64,000 nucleotides of DNA from Yponomeuta sedellus (Eukaryota; Arthropoda; Insecta; Lepidoptera; Yponomeutidae): the NCBI GenBank assembly GCA_934045075.1, contig OW203725.1, positions 14,878,269 through 14,942,268 on the forward strand, read 5' to 3'. The notes beneath the pieces are model-generated. The model worked only from the letters and a program-made list of their open reading frames with translations, ran no database searches and was not told where the DNA came from. Below, piece after piece: positions 1 to 10,721 of this stretch. Position 1 is the stretch's first letter. Each line of letters begins with the position of its first letter. Both the position numbers and the translations under genes were made by a program.

Positions 1-56
1 TTTACATAAGACCATAGGAGTTAGGTGTGTACTACTTAGGACTACTTGGTACTTAC

Positions 57-206
57 TACATGCATTTTCGTCGGATTCATCTTTGCAATCGTATTTTCCA
101 TTACAGAACAGTTCCTTTTCGAAACAATCTCCACTTCCGCATGCAAGTTTTCCTTCTGGGCAAATGGGTTCATCGGTTTTCAAAATAGGCATAACTTTGC
201 GTGGCT
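57..206 (-). CDS. CDA2: CDA2 exon 4 (LDL-receptor class A domain)
   Basis: 150 nt with a ttttcag acceptor before 206 and a GTAAGT donor at 51-56. It encodes KPRKVMPILKTDEPICPEG and then an LDLa module with six cysteines and the calcium-binding end DCKDESDENAC. The catalytic exons must lie to the left of the window. Confidence 0.9.
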
Positions 207-3200
207 CTGAAAATGTTATAATTGAATTAGACTTACCCCGTATTAATACTTAGGTATCACTAGCTTAGGCTGAGATAACTTAAAGGAATTTGGCCAAGTA
301 CAATGTTTGTGCTAAGTACTTTGGCTGTAGTAGGTAGGTACCGTTGTGTCTAGTATAGAACGACGGAAATCCGAAGAAGATAGCCGCAACAAAGCATGAA
401 GGAATAGATAGGTATCTGTGACGAGTATATGGACCAATGACAAGAAGAAAATAGAAAAAGATGAATTATTTACCGAGTATAATATCAGAGAAAAGTTTTT
501 AAGTTGTGGGCTAACTATAAACCTATATATTTTGGACATAGATAGTGATGGATTTTAAGCGTAAACATATTCCACATAAAAAGTCGAAGACAATTAAGGC
601 AGATTTTTTCCCTTTGTTGGCTTAGCATGAACTTTGAATTTAGCTTGGCATAATATGACAGGAGTGGGTCACTTTACTTTCCATTTCCGCATAAAACAGA
701 TGATGTTACGACGTCACCCTAACGTTACAAAGATCATGCTAGGTCAGGAGGTTTAGATAAATCAACGTAGGTAAGTAGTAATTTCAAAGGGAACTAGGTA
801 TATTAGATTAATTACAAACATTTTATAATGGAAATTATTATGCGAAGGGTGAAGAAAAATTATCTAGCTTTTGACATCTGCAGTCTAAATTACGAATAAG
901 TTATCTTGAAAGTGATTCGTAATATGAAGGTTTACGTTACAGAAACAGTGTAAAATAAAATTTTTAACTCGTAAATTAGACTGAAAAAGAAATGAAACAT
1001 AATATTATTTCTTAATTAATTATAAGTATTAACTAATAACGATGGATATCCACAACCACTGATTGAGGAAAGGATATGTTTGGTTAGGTTAGGAATGCAA
1101 AACGTAAGGCATCAAAGTAAAAGAAATGTGAGTAAGGAGGTATGTTAAAAACTATTGATTTACAAAATTAGATTTGTTTGAAACAGGTTTCATTGTTAAT
1201 ATAATGAAGCTAAGCAGGGTTTAGTAGGATTACTTTTAAATAAAAAAGAGATCGACCGTCTTTTGTTTATGTAGTGTCATTGCTTTGTGTGTGTAGTTAT
1301 ATACAACGCCAGTCAGCGTGCAAAGGTGCTGTGTTCTCTGGGTCAAACCAACTGGCAGTGTTCAGTTTACAGCGTGTTCCTATTTCGCTAGTTTCATCGC
1401 AGTGTTGCATAGGAGTGCCTATGTATTGCTACATCAACATACTTCGCTGCTTGTTCAGTTTATGCCAGGCATAAATTGTTTTAGAAAGAAGAGTCCATTA
1501 AAAGTGAAAGATTTAGGTTACATTTCGACTGAATTGGGTAGATCCGATAGCACAGACGAAGGATGTTAATGTGAAACTAGACGCGGGTGCCTGTCGGAGC
1601 CCATGCACTACGCGTGCGCTACGCGGCCCTCTACCCAAGCCCGATTGCTCACTACGCGTGAATAGCGTCGGCACTTACTCTCGAGCTTGTCACAGTTGGT
1701 CACTTTACCCTTCCAGTCGCAGGTTTGTTTATCGAGATCGAAAGCCAGTCCGGAGGGGCAAGTGATCTGTTTAAGACCTGACCTAGTGCACCTGCGTTGA
1801 CAAGAAATGTAAAATTAAAATTAAATGTGTAAGATCAGGAAGTGGAGGCCCGGAAGGCTAACTGCGTTGCGAGCAAACGTTTCCCGACTGGCAGCTGCTC
1901 AGGGCCGGACGTTCTAGCCCTCCGCACGTCCACTTCCTCCAGTGGCAGAACTTACTTTCTATTTTATCGCAATTATTAACTTTGGTTTTCCAGTCACAGG
2001 TTTGGCGGTCGATATCGAAGGCAAGTCCGCCGGGGCAGCGCACGGAAGCGAGCCTGGTGACGCCATTCTCCCCGCCTTTGTCGCACCTGTACACAGCCAT
2101 GGGCTTAAATTCTAGTTCTCTTTAGTAGTAGGTTCGCCTGATTCGTTAACAAGATGATGACGACTATGGTGACCTTGGCGACACTTTGCACGTAACCTGC
2201 TTGGACTTCAACGTGCTTGGGTTAACCTGTAACCCGCTTGGATGGACAGACCAAAATTCGCTTACCTACTTGTGTAAATGTGCTATGCTACAGCAAGTTA
2301 TCAACATAACTTTGCTGTTCTGCGTCTTCTGTACGATAGGTTATCATGTATGGCAGACATGACAAAGTTCAAATGAGAAAGGAATATTTAGAGGTCTGTA
2401 GTGTTTAGGTATTCACGGCTCGAATGGTGGTTAGGTACTCCGTCCCGTTCACAGGCTGCTAAATCAAGGCCTTGCATACTAAGTGCGTACACAACTAGGT
2501 ATTCTGACATTATTAAAATACCTACATACGCAACTACCGATCTACAGTTATCTGTAAAACAAGTCAACAGAACAGGTAGACGCAGATTGGAGAGACGATA
2601 GAGTACCTACTGCGAAGTTGTAAATTATGGTAAGAATGATAGTTTCATTTTTAAATTTCCGTTTTGGTGGAAATCTCGTTTGAACCAAGATTATTTACTT
2701 CCCCATTTATTAGTAGTGATGCACGTGTAGCCAGATAGAACTCGTTTCATTCTAAGTATTCGATTTCTCTGTCATAAAATGGTTAATGGAACATTATGAA
2801 AGTATGGATATTTAATAACAAATGGAGATATTGGCGCGGACCGACCTGACGACGTCGCGGCAGTCGCCGTCGACGGTGAGGCGGAAGTACTCGTCGGCGG
2901 GGCGCGCCTCGCACAGCTGCTCCGGGTTCACCTCATCGTTTCCCTCGTCCTCTTGCCGTTTCACTCGCGACTCACCCCTCACTGTCAATTAATCAGAGAC
3001 TTGTTAGCCAAAGAGAGGTGCAGCGCCGCTGCCGCCTTCGTCGCGCCAATGCTTATAACTTAACAAGATATGAATTTCAAAACAACAAAGTTGCACGTAA
3101 CTACTTAGTTACATTCAGGTATATTGTGGTCTTAACACGGTCATTGGGTAACGTTGCTTAGCGTAAGCCATAGACCAGAATACGCGTAAGCAACGATTAC

Positions 3201-4181
3201 AACATTGCGGGTGAAGGAATGCAGTACCGTTTCACCGCAGTGGCCCGCGACTGTCTTACAAACGGAACCCGAATTTCACCACAGTGTGTGCTCACTTTAC
3301 ACTTTATATGCCTCTGTGTATGTAGCTATGTACTTATGCTTTCTTTTTGTAGTGTAATGGGCTTTCTTTCTATTAGGTAAACAGTCACAATGGATACTAA
3401 AAATAAACCATCGCCTGTCAATCAGTATGAAAGCTACTGGGCATCGGCATTGAAAGGCGAAACGAAAAGAAATCGAGGTCAACAACAACCAAGCCACGTA
3501 CCTACCTAGCTGACTTATTCTTGTTATTTACTGCACTTCGCAGCGACCTATCGGTGCCCCCGACTACAAGTGAAGGTAGAGACAAAAAGTATAGGATCAA
3601 AAACTGAAAAAATAAACTCAAAGTACAAACGCCTTTGTTCTTAAAAAAAAATCTTAAGAAAAACAGGCAAACTTGCCTTTTGAAACTTTTATTATAAGTA
3701 CAGAAAATGATTTCGACATATTCGAGATATTCCTTTTTCTTGAAGTGTGTCTAAAAAAAGGAACATTACGTCGTAAGAATTCAAACTTTAAAATTGTCAC
3801 TTATCTACTTATAATTTTGAGTTAAGATTAAGTAAGTGAAATAGATACTTGATGGCAGGAATTTTTATGTAGGTACCACTTAACTTAATTTTAATGAATT
3901 AAAATTAAGTTGATTCAAGCAGTAAATAATGAATTTACCAGTAGATAGTAATAATTTAATTTCAATAAGTGGGTAGTCCAAACCCGTATAAATTGCGTAA
4001 TCTTACACACCCATGTACGTTGGCCTGGTGAGAACCTTATTTTATTTCTTGAAATAAGATTTTATAAATTTCCCTTTGTATATTGTAATGCGTGTTGTGT
4101 AAAAGTAATAGTTGTTAGAAGGGACTCACCGAGGCACGCGAGCAGCAGCACTCCTAAACACAAGCACGCGTGTCGAGCCAT
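57..4181 (-). CDS. CDA2: Chitin deacetylase 2 (vermiform-type), 5' part of gene, runs off the left edge
   Basis: A secreted enzyme that, in its family, removes acetyl groups from chitin in cuticle and tracheal lining. Visible minus-strand coding exons are 4130-4181 (signal peptide), 2846-2981, one of two alternative exons (1956-2086 or 1679-1791), and 57-206. All junctions have GT/AG borders and the reading frame is kept across each. The spliced product has a hydrophobic N-terminus, a basic KR linker, a six-cysteine chitin-binding peritrophin-A domain split over exons 2 and 3, and an LDL-receptor class A domain in exon 4. The deacetylase domain itself is not in the window. The alternative third exon is the reason for calling this CDA2 rather than CDA1: CDA2/vermiform genes of insects are known for this splicing (established knowledge). 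It lies 18 kb downstream, on the same strand, of the CDA1 gene at 22230-35808, matching the serpentine-vermiform tandem known from insects. Confidence 0.9.
207..1678 (-). other. CDA2 intron between exons 3 and 4
   Basis: AT-rich intron with no recognised gene. 1565-1678, next to the distal exon-3 donor, is more GC-rich than the rest and could hold splicing signals. Open frames here on either strand have no recognisable domain. Confidence 0.6.
1679..1791 (-). CDS. CDA2: CDA2 exon 3, promoter-distal variant
   Basis: 113 nt with an AG acceptor and a GTAAGT donor. It encodes CTRSGLKQITCPSGLAFD and then LDKQTCDWKGKVTNC, replacing the same half of the chitin-binding domain as the variant at 1956-2086. 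Entry and exit phases are the same. The intron between the two variants is only 164 bp (1792-1955). Confidence 0.88.
1956..2086 (-). CDS. CDA2: CDA2 exon 3, promoter-proximal variant
   Basis: 131 nt with an AG acceptor and a GTAAGT donor. It supplies the second half of the chitin-binding domain: CDKGGENG, then RCPGGLAFDIDRQTCDW, then NNC. It completes the AG codon left by exon 2 and leaves one base for the LDLa exon. It is six codons longer than the other variant and aligns with it through CP-GLAFD-D-QTCDWK-KV-NCDK. Splicing in both variants would break the frame (131+113 nt is not a multiple of three from the same entry phase), so mutually exclusive use is inferred. Confidence 0.88.
2846..2981 (-). 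CDS. CDA2: CDA2 coding exon 2 (linker and first half of chitin-binding domain)
   Basis: The acceptor is gacag at 2982-2986 and the donor GT follows 2846. It encodes an RVKRQ basic stretch, an acidic linker and the start of the peritrophin-A domain (QLCEARPADEYFRL, then GDCRDVV). GC content is far above the surrounding intron. It ends in phase 2 (AG), which both third-exon variants complete with a G. Confidence 0.88.
2982..4129 (-). other. CDA2 intron 1
   Basis: 1.15-kb intron bounded by a GTGAGT donor at 4124-4129 and an AG acceptor at 2982-2983. It contains a small perfect hairpin at 3882-3911 (14-bp arms, 2-nt loop). No gene is seen. Confidence 0.7.
4130..4181 (-). CDS. CDA2: CDA2 coding exon 1 (signal peptide)
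   Basis: ATG at 4179-4181 opens 17 codons plus one base, ending at a GTGAGT donor (4124-4129). The product begins MARHACLCLGVLLLAC, a typical short secretion signal. The start closely resembles that of CDA1 (MARYARVATLAACLLYAC). A good TATA box lies about 80 bp upstream. It joins in phase 1 to the exon starting at 2981. Confidence 0.85.
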
Positions 4182-4260
4182 GACGCTCGGCAAGGACTGG
4201 GCACTGGGTGCGCCGCGCTCCGCCAAGAAAGTGCAACACCTCTCCGCAGCCCCTCTTCAC

Positions 4261-4271
4261 CTATTTATATA
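4261..4271 (-). promoter_or_regulatory. TATA box of CDA2
   Basis: The minus strand reads TATATAAATAG. It lies about 80 bp upstream of the CDA2 start codon, placing transcription start near 4235 and giving a short 5' leader. Confidence 0.7.
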
Positions 4272-5438
4272 ACCTTTGAGACAGGCTTCTAGAGGCACCG
4301 TTCGACGCAAACACCGCGATGCCTGTGCGCACGGCTAGCCCAAAGCCTCTTCGCTAATCGGTAGCGATTCACAGCTTTTAAGCTCTCAACCACGCAGGTC
4401 GTTGGTAGGTGACGTTTAGCTAACGATTGCAATTGCATTAATTGAGGTCTCTTAGGGAAAAAAGCGATGAGACGTTTCTAGGTACTTAATGACGTTTCCA
4501 GTTCCCATTTGGGCATATCGTAAGTTACAGGATCAGTTAGATAATTGTCGCTAATTGTTTAGTGCCATTAAATAATGGATTCCTAATATTTTCAACACCA
4601 AAGTATTAGCCAACTTGAGTTTTAGTAGTAAGTGAAGTACCTAATAGCAGTCAACGTAGGTAGGCCACCAATTACTTTGTTAACTGTGGATAAGTTACTT
4701 CAATCAATCAATCCGTACTGCTAGCCACCCCCAATGCCCCAATGCATGCCAATTCTTTTTGTCTTTGCAGATTCTCCACCCGTTAGGTTGGGTACTTACA
4801 GGTAGGTAATTTGAGCTGGGTCAGCTAGGAGAACATTCAGGGCCGAGTTTCATAAATCTACATTCGTAGTTTATCGTGACAATTCGAGGTACCTATATTA
4901 CGTAGCAGAGTCTACTTGTCAATCTGTGAATTAATCGACTTTGCAATGTACTTCGAATAATCACAGTAGACCATTTGAATTGTATTTGACACAGGCTCCA
5001 GAACATTCATAGCTACTGGAAAATATTTAGAAGAGTGGCTTCATCGACTCGGAGTTTCGCCTAAAGAAATGAAGCTGTGATAAAAAAGGGGGGCGCCGCC
5101 AACAACCACTAGGCGCCTCGCACAGTCGATAGTATGTCGTTATGTCAACCTTTACATTTTGTTGCAGTCACTATTAACATAACAGATTTTCAGATTGTAC
5201 GTGTATGCCAAGATTAATGCATCGTGTACCTTCATACCTACAGTATCCTCGGTGTGACATGGCAAGAAGTGGAGAGCCTGACAAAAATTGGTACCTACTA
5301 CCGGATACGGTTACTAATAGTTACCGAAAAAGACACTGATATGGATGTTAGGAAATGCAGGGTGGATGTTGATGTAGATTGTTGAATGAGAAACACTTCA
5401 CAATCTTACCTACAAGACAACATAGTTTTATAAAAGTA
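4272..5438. other. Region upstream of CDA2
   Basis: AT-rich DNA with no recognised gene. 5121-5170 looks like a worn half of the 100-bp inverted-repeat family listed elsewhere (a cagtcga word, then caacctttacatttt). Confidence 0.4.
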
Positions 5439-5622
5439 CTAGCTGTGCCCCGCGGTTTATCGATTTTCCCATGAAAATAAGATATTTTTCCGCAGTAAAA
5501 CGTAGCCTATGTGTTAATCCAGGATGTCAGCTAACTCCATACTAAATTTTATTAAAACCACTCCAGCCGTGAAGAAGTAACAAACATACACACTCACAAA
5601 CTTTCGCCTTAATAAGATTAGT
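5439..5622 (-). mobile_element. Helitron-like non-autonomous element fragment
   Basis: Read on the minus strand it starts with an AATCTTATTAAGGCGAAAG-type head followed by TTTGTGAGTGTGTATG, and ends with a GGGGCACAGCTAG terminus before T. A CTAG end before T is the Helitron signature, and this layout is common in Lepidoptera. No coding capacity. Confidence 0.6.
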
Positions 5623-5756
5623 GTGAGAGTGCGATGTGACAACTCATAGTTATAACAATAAGATTTCCCTAAATTTTAAGACTCTAAACAAATAAGAAGA
5701 CTAGAAGATATTTGTTAATTTGTGGTTTAGTCGACTGTGTACGTTACGTTACGTTA

Positions 5757-5870
5757 TCAACCCTTATATGTCCCCACTGCTGGGGCACGGGTCTCTTCCT
5801 ACATCGCAGGAAGGTTAGGCCATACTCCACCACGGGGGCCAAGTCCGGGTTGGTGGAGGATTGTAAGACA
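5757..5870 (+). repeat. Interspersed repeat, copy 1 (second copy at 51144-51262)
   Basis: Shares long near-identical stretches with 51144-51262: tgtccccactgctgg, then gcaggaaggttaggccat, then ggttggtggaggattgtaa. The superfamily is not certain; probably a SINE or LINE piece. Confidence 0.6.
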
Positions 5871-5961
5871 ACTGTGTACATCGAATACTAATTGTAGGTA
5901 CATCAAATTGTCATAATATGAACGACCATGAATTGTACTCGTAGTCATGGTCCTTTAGTAT

Positions 5962-6070
5962 TAAGATAGATAGATAGATAGATAGAATATTCTTTATTGT
6001 AAGTACACAGAGATTACACTAACAGAAATTATATAAATATGAAGCCCGCCAATTGTACAATCTTTACAGG
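5962..6070 (-). mobile_element. LINE 3' tail with GATA microsatellite
   Basis: On the minus strand an ATTGGCGGGCTTC stretch leads to a CAATAAAGAATATTC end followed by TATC repeats. The same tail occurs at 21244-21355. A conserved 3' end running into a short tandem repeat is typical of CR1/Jockey-like LINEs. Confidence 0.55.
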
Positions 6071-6594
6071 TACCTACAATAAAGAATTTAATAATAATAA
6101 TAGTTCCAAGAAATAGGCCCTGTATGGAATTTTACTATCAAACCTGTCCATCTCTTACCTATAATAGAAGAAATATTGCACACCCTACCGACGCCGATTT
6201 CTTAATTTAAATAAGGTTGCTTAATGACAATTTCACACAATTCAAAATAGAATGATAAATATCAATCAACTAAGAGTCAACCAAGGCGTTGTTGGTAGGT
6301 ACTTAACATACCCACATAAAGGAAAACCTGTTGAATCTTATTTTTTTATTGTTGAAGGTTGGATAAAGTTGAAATCATGGTCAAAATTATCAAGTACCTA
6401 AAGGTATAAGGTTTCCATCAGTTATTTTAATAGATCACGTTAATAATTATAAAGACGTTACGATAAAGAAAAAAGATACTATGAAGAAAGAGAAGGTAAA
6501 TCGATATAGGACATAATATAAGTAAGTAATTATAATTGAAACGATATAATAAAGATATATAAATTTAGAGACTTTTTTAGGAATCGTGTTTGTA

Positions 6595-6770
6595 CTATTT
6601 TTATTTTAATGCACTAACCCGTGCTAAGGAACAAATTTAAAAACCTATTTAGAGGCTAAAAATTTCACCCATGCCGGGATTCGAACCCGCAACCTCTGGC
6701 ACGGATAGCCAGAGGTTGCGGGTTCGAATCCCGGCATGGGTGAAATTTTTAGCCTCTAAATAGGTTTTTA
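6595..6770. mobile_element. tRNA-like foldback element, locus 1
   Basis: 176 bp between exact 13-bp direct repeats AATCGTGTTTGTA at 6582-6594 and 6771-6783. The left end carries the tail ctatttttattttaatgc. From 6635 the element is a perfect inverted repeat with 66-bp arms (6635-6700 and 6708-6773, the last bases shared with the target repeat) and a 7-nt loop ACGGATA. Each arm contains the 3' half of a tRNA-like sequence with B box GGTTCGAATCCC. The loop equals the anticodon loop of the intact tRNA-like copies near 59 kb. No A box survives here. Confidence 0.85.
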
Positions 6771-7004
6771 AATCGTGTTTGTATAAACTGTTATTTGTGT
6801 GTTAACTTTTATTTGTGTGTGTTTTGTGAACACTGTTTTGTACCCTTAAATGCAGTAGCAATGGCGTTCGCTCATGAATGCAGTTACAACTGTCCCAAGG
6901 CTATCATTATTAGTTACAGGAATCGTGTATTTGTTTAGATAATTATACAAACACAGGAAAATTAAATACATTATAAACTTAATTTCTTTCGTACTTACAT
7001 TTAC

Positions 7005-7870
7005 CTTAGGAATGTTGCGTTGGTTTGGACATGTGGAGAGGATGAAGGAAGAAAGATTGACGAACCAAATATATACAGCTAATGTAGGCGTGATCGTTGC
7101 AAAGACGAACCGTTTTATAAGACCGTTTTATCCGCGACGATAGGACCGTTTTACGTTTCATTCTAAAGCAGTGCCAGCGACTCTAAAGCAGTGCCAGCGT
7201 TTGTTCGTCGCGAGACCAGTCCTTAGATTGTTTGACGCGGATATGTCCTTTAGTGCTATATTAATAGAGCCTAGAACGTAATGAGATCATTGCGACGTCG
7301 TCGTCGGCTCCTTTCTCGTTCCGTTCGTTTTGGTCTGTGATACAATAAAGTAATCTTTATGTCTATGAGTATACAGTCGAATATCGTGTAAAACAACTTA
7401 TTTTTTCCGATGTTTCGTGATTTCGTCTCGTTCGCACTCGTTTAACCGTCCTCTGCGCCTTGCTCGTTCGCATACAATTAAACCAGTTGCGAACGAGGAC
7501 CGTTTCGAGGACCTGTTTTCGTTCCAGAAAAAACGGTTGCGTTTCGTCGTCGAAAAATCGGACAACGACCCACTCCTAAGCTAATGTGAGTGGAAGGACT
7601 GGTAAGGGACGTCCCAGGCGGGCATACATCGACCAAATAGGGGATGTATCAGCAAAGGCGAAGATAAAAAGCACCCCGGAACCGGCGTGCGTGCATGCAG
7701 CGACTTATGAACGTTGATGAAGCGAAGGTGATCTGTCAAGTGGCAGTCCCTGGTCTCTGCCTACCCCTCTGGGATACAGGCGTGAGGTTATGTATGTATC
7801 TATGTTTCTTTGTTTGTTTGTTTGTTTGTTTGTTTGTTTGTTTGTTTGTTTGGTCGTTCGTTTGTTACAT
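7005..7870 (+). mobile_element. LINE 3' end, interrupted by a hAT element
   Basis: 7011-7084 encodes MLRWFGHVERMKEERLTNQI, a sequence typical of the C-terminal end of non-LTR reverse transcriptases. After the hAT insertion it continues at 7587 with GKGRPRRAYIDQIGDV and, after a frame change, CMQRLMNVDEAKVICQ. It ends in a TTTG microsatellite at 7805-7852. Fragment only, with frameshifts. Confidence 0.7.
7085..7578. mobile_element. hAT-type non-autonomous element
   Basis: 494 bp between exact 8-bp duplications AGCTAATG (7077-7084 and 7579-7586), the size made by hAT transposases. Ends are imperfect inverted repeats TAGGCGTGATCGTTG and TAGGAGTGGGTCGTTG. No transposase. It splits the LINE tail in the middle of a reading frame, so the pre-insertion sequence can be inferred. 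Confidence 0.8.
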
Positions 7871-8703
7871 TTACGTCATCTCTAATACCTATATACTCGT
7901 GTCACAGTGCTTGTTATCGAACCTCTCCGAAACAGCTTCACCGTTTTTTATTTTGCTTTGTGTATATGTCACCGGAAAATAACAAGATCCGCCAGTTTAT
8001 AAATTTCCTAGGAAAATTATAAACTTTCGTAGGATTGTAAACGAGAGATAAATTGTATTATCTTACGCCCACATTTTCGCAAATTGATAAACTTACCAAA
8101 TTCAAGCGTAAAATAATAAGTAAGCCTTAACGAAACGCCACCTGCGCTCTGATTGGTTCAATAAGTCATGTGTTCCTGCTCCATCTAGAAATATCGTTGA
8201 TGAAGTGAAATTTACCACAGAGCTACGAAAGTTTTATAGTGGTCATGGCCAAAATAGTAAGAAGTTGATTAAAAAAGTCGAAAATTAAAAAAGTCGTTAA
8301 AATGATGTAAGACTATAATAAAGCTAAAGCTTTGGGACGTCGCAATGTTGCAAACCAAAATTAGGTTCGAAGTTTCAGGATGGAGCGAGCGGAGCGAAGC
8401 TCCATCCTAGAACTTCGGGTGTTAGGTTTTTTTTATATAAGAGGAAAAAAAATGGGTCCAGAAGAACAAAATCATTCATACAGCAAGATTTTGAGGTTAG
8501 GTTTACAGAAAATTCAACAATAATTTTCTCGAAAACTACGCATCTCCAGCAAGAATGGATTGCAGGTAGGTAATCGAAACTGATCAATTTATACTATTTT
8601 GGCAAGTTTGATGGTACCTAAGTCTATGGACACAAGCGTTGCCACTGTCGACATCAACCAATCAGACAGCAGTGTGTTATTTGCCGTATTTTATGAAAGC
8701 GTA

Positions 8704-9992
8704 CGAGGGCTGCTACTTATGTATGCGGAATAGATAAAATAAACAAATGTATATGGCTAAATATGCTTTTATTGTTTTTCAAACTATTCTCCACTATGAT
8801 CAATGCACTTTTGCATTCGATGAAACCAATTTGTAAAACACTTTTTCCACTTTGATTGAGGTATCTCCAAAACGTGCTGTTTGAACGCATATACGGCATC
8901 TTCACGGGTCTAAAATCGTTGACCACGTAATTTGTTCTTTACATTTGGGAATAAATAGAAATCATTGGGAGCCAAATCAGGGCTGTACGGTGGATGACCC
9001 ATCAATTCTATTTTTTGACCATCCAAAAATGTAGTTGTTTCCTGAGATGTATGACAGCTGGCATTGTCATGGTGAAGTATGATTCTGCGTCGCTGGTTGT
9101 TTTGGCGTATTTCTTCAAATACTTCCGGCAAAGAAATGGTCGTGTACCACTCCGAATTAACCGTTCTGCGATTCTCCAGTGGTATTGTAGCCACATGGCC
9201 ATTAATACCAAAAAAGCAGGCCACCATTTGCTTTACAGTGCTTTTTGCACGAGCCACTTTCGTAGGGTTCGGCTCATTTTGAAACATTCAAACTGTTGAC
9301 TGTTGTTTAGTTTCGGGATCGTACGCGTAGATCCAGGATTCGTCACCTGTGTAGATATTATAAACAGATTTTGAGTCGCCTCCGTTGAATTTTTTTAAGG
9401 TTTTCTTGCACCATTCGCCGCGAGCATCTTTTTGATCCTGAGTTAAGTTGTGCGGGATCCAACGCGAACAATTTTTTTTTACAGACAAATGTTCATGTAA
9501 TATCCTATGAATGCTCGTCATACGTATGCCCAAAATAGCCTCTATCTCGCGATACGTAACATGGCGGTCTTGCATTATTAGTTTTTGCACAGCTTCAATA
9601 TTTTGTGGCACAACCACCGATTTCGGGCGACCTTCTTTAACTTCGTCCGTGAGCTTACTGCGCCCGCGATTAAACTCACTAAACCAGTGATACACAGTCG
9701 TTTTTGATGAAGCTTCACCACTAAAAGTCGAAGTTAATTGATCCACGCACTGTTGTTGCGTTAAACCACGTCGAAAATCGTAATAAATCATAGCACGAAT
9801 ATTTTACAAATAAGTTCCATTTTTTCAGCGATATGACATTTTAAACCCAACAAAAACAAAACACTAACGTATATAAGAGAAAAATATTAGCGTCCAGTAT
9901 TTAAAAAAAGAACGAATTTGACCATGGAGGTCAGACATTGCGTTTAAAATTATTGGAATCCCAGATTCCGCATACATAAGTAGCAGCCTATG
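8704..9992 (-). mobile_element. mariner element, complete in length, inactive
   Basis: 1289 bp with 28-bp inverted ends (left CGAGGGCTGCTACTTATG..., right CATAGGCTGCTACTTATG..., three mismatches) flanked by the TA dinucleotide at 8702-8703 and 9993-9994. The transposase frame is nearly full length but carries three nonsense codons. Confidence 0.92.
8769..9791 (-). pseudogene. mariner transposase with three in-frame stops
   Basis: About 340 codons from an ATG at 9789-9791. An N-terminal helix-turn-helix region is followed by the mariner catalytic landmarks TGDESWIYAYD, HHDNASCHTS and YSPDLAPNDFYLF, consistent with a DD34D triad. Stops are TGA at 9288-9290 (a Trp position of the family), TAG at 8910-8912 (after LRGQRF) and TAG at 8784-8786 (in GEYFEKQ, at the Tyr). 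The terminal TAA is at 8769-8771. All three stops look like single-base changes, and I saw no frameshift, so inactivation looks recent. Confidence 0.92.
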
Positions 9993-10287
9993 TAAAATAA
10001 GAAGCTCTTCTGTGATTGGTCGAACTGTTTAGAATCTTACGAATGGATATCCGTTAGTTTATAAATTAACCACGAGACTTCGCAAATTAATAAATTTGCC
10101 AAAATGTGGGCGTTAAATAATACAATTTATCTCTCGTTTACAATCCTACGAAAGTTTATAAATTTCCTAGGTAATTTATAAACTTGCGGATCTTGTTATC
10201 TTCCGGTGACATATACATATTTGGTAGGTCTATGAATGGGTCGTAGGCTAATTAATATGGCTAAACAATATTTGCGGGGCCAGCTAG

Positions 10288-10720
10288 TATGTATATAAGA
10301 CCTTTCACCTTTTGAAGCTTTTGACGACTGTGACTAAATTCTCCTGCAATTTTGAAACCAAACTTGAGAGTCTGAAAGGCGCTACACAAATATTGTCTCA
10401 ACCTCAACCCGATTGTATCATCGTGGCTGCAATTGCATACGAGTCTGTGATAATTCCGTTATGCAATGTCTTTGTAAAGTCGTAGGTATATTTTCACGTG
10501 ACATTTTACACTAAGCCACACAACAGAATAGACACTTAATTATATCTATAAAAAGTAAGAATACTGAGTATGTATGCAGATATTTGTTTCTGTCAGAGAA
10601 AAAAAAACAAAAATAAAGATCGAAGGACTTATAATTAAGCTTAGGTTTTGCGAATAATAGCAATAAACGATAAGAAGTATTATGCAGCCAGTCTTTTACG
10701 GGACATGTTCTTATAGATAG
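10288..10720. other. Spacer left of the first GTAG array
   Basis: AT-rich, no recognised gene. It ends in a short GATA run that leads straight into the array. Confidence 0.5.
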
Positions 10721-10721
10721 A

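Larger units (their letters stand above)
7964..10214. mobile_element. Long-terminal-inverted-repeat element carrying a mariner
   Basis: Both ends start TATGTCACCGGAA/G then ATAACAAGATCCGC, and the inverted similarity continues for about 140 bp (7964-8100 against 10080-10214). This includes a small inner palindrome around cctagg and the run GTAAACGAGAGATAAATTG. Without the mariner it would be about 0.96 kb. No transposase of its own is seen. It sits inside the Helitron-like element. Confidence 0.75.
7878..10287 (+). mobile_element. Helitron-like element hosting later insertions
   Basis: The part before 7962 (cgaacctctccgaaac...) and after 10216 (atttggtaggtct...gctaattaatatgg) together match one continuous sequence at 50600-50770. 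It ends in GGGGCCAGCTAG before T, a Helitron-like 3' end. The left boundary is approximate. Confidence 0.5.
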
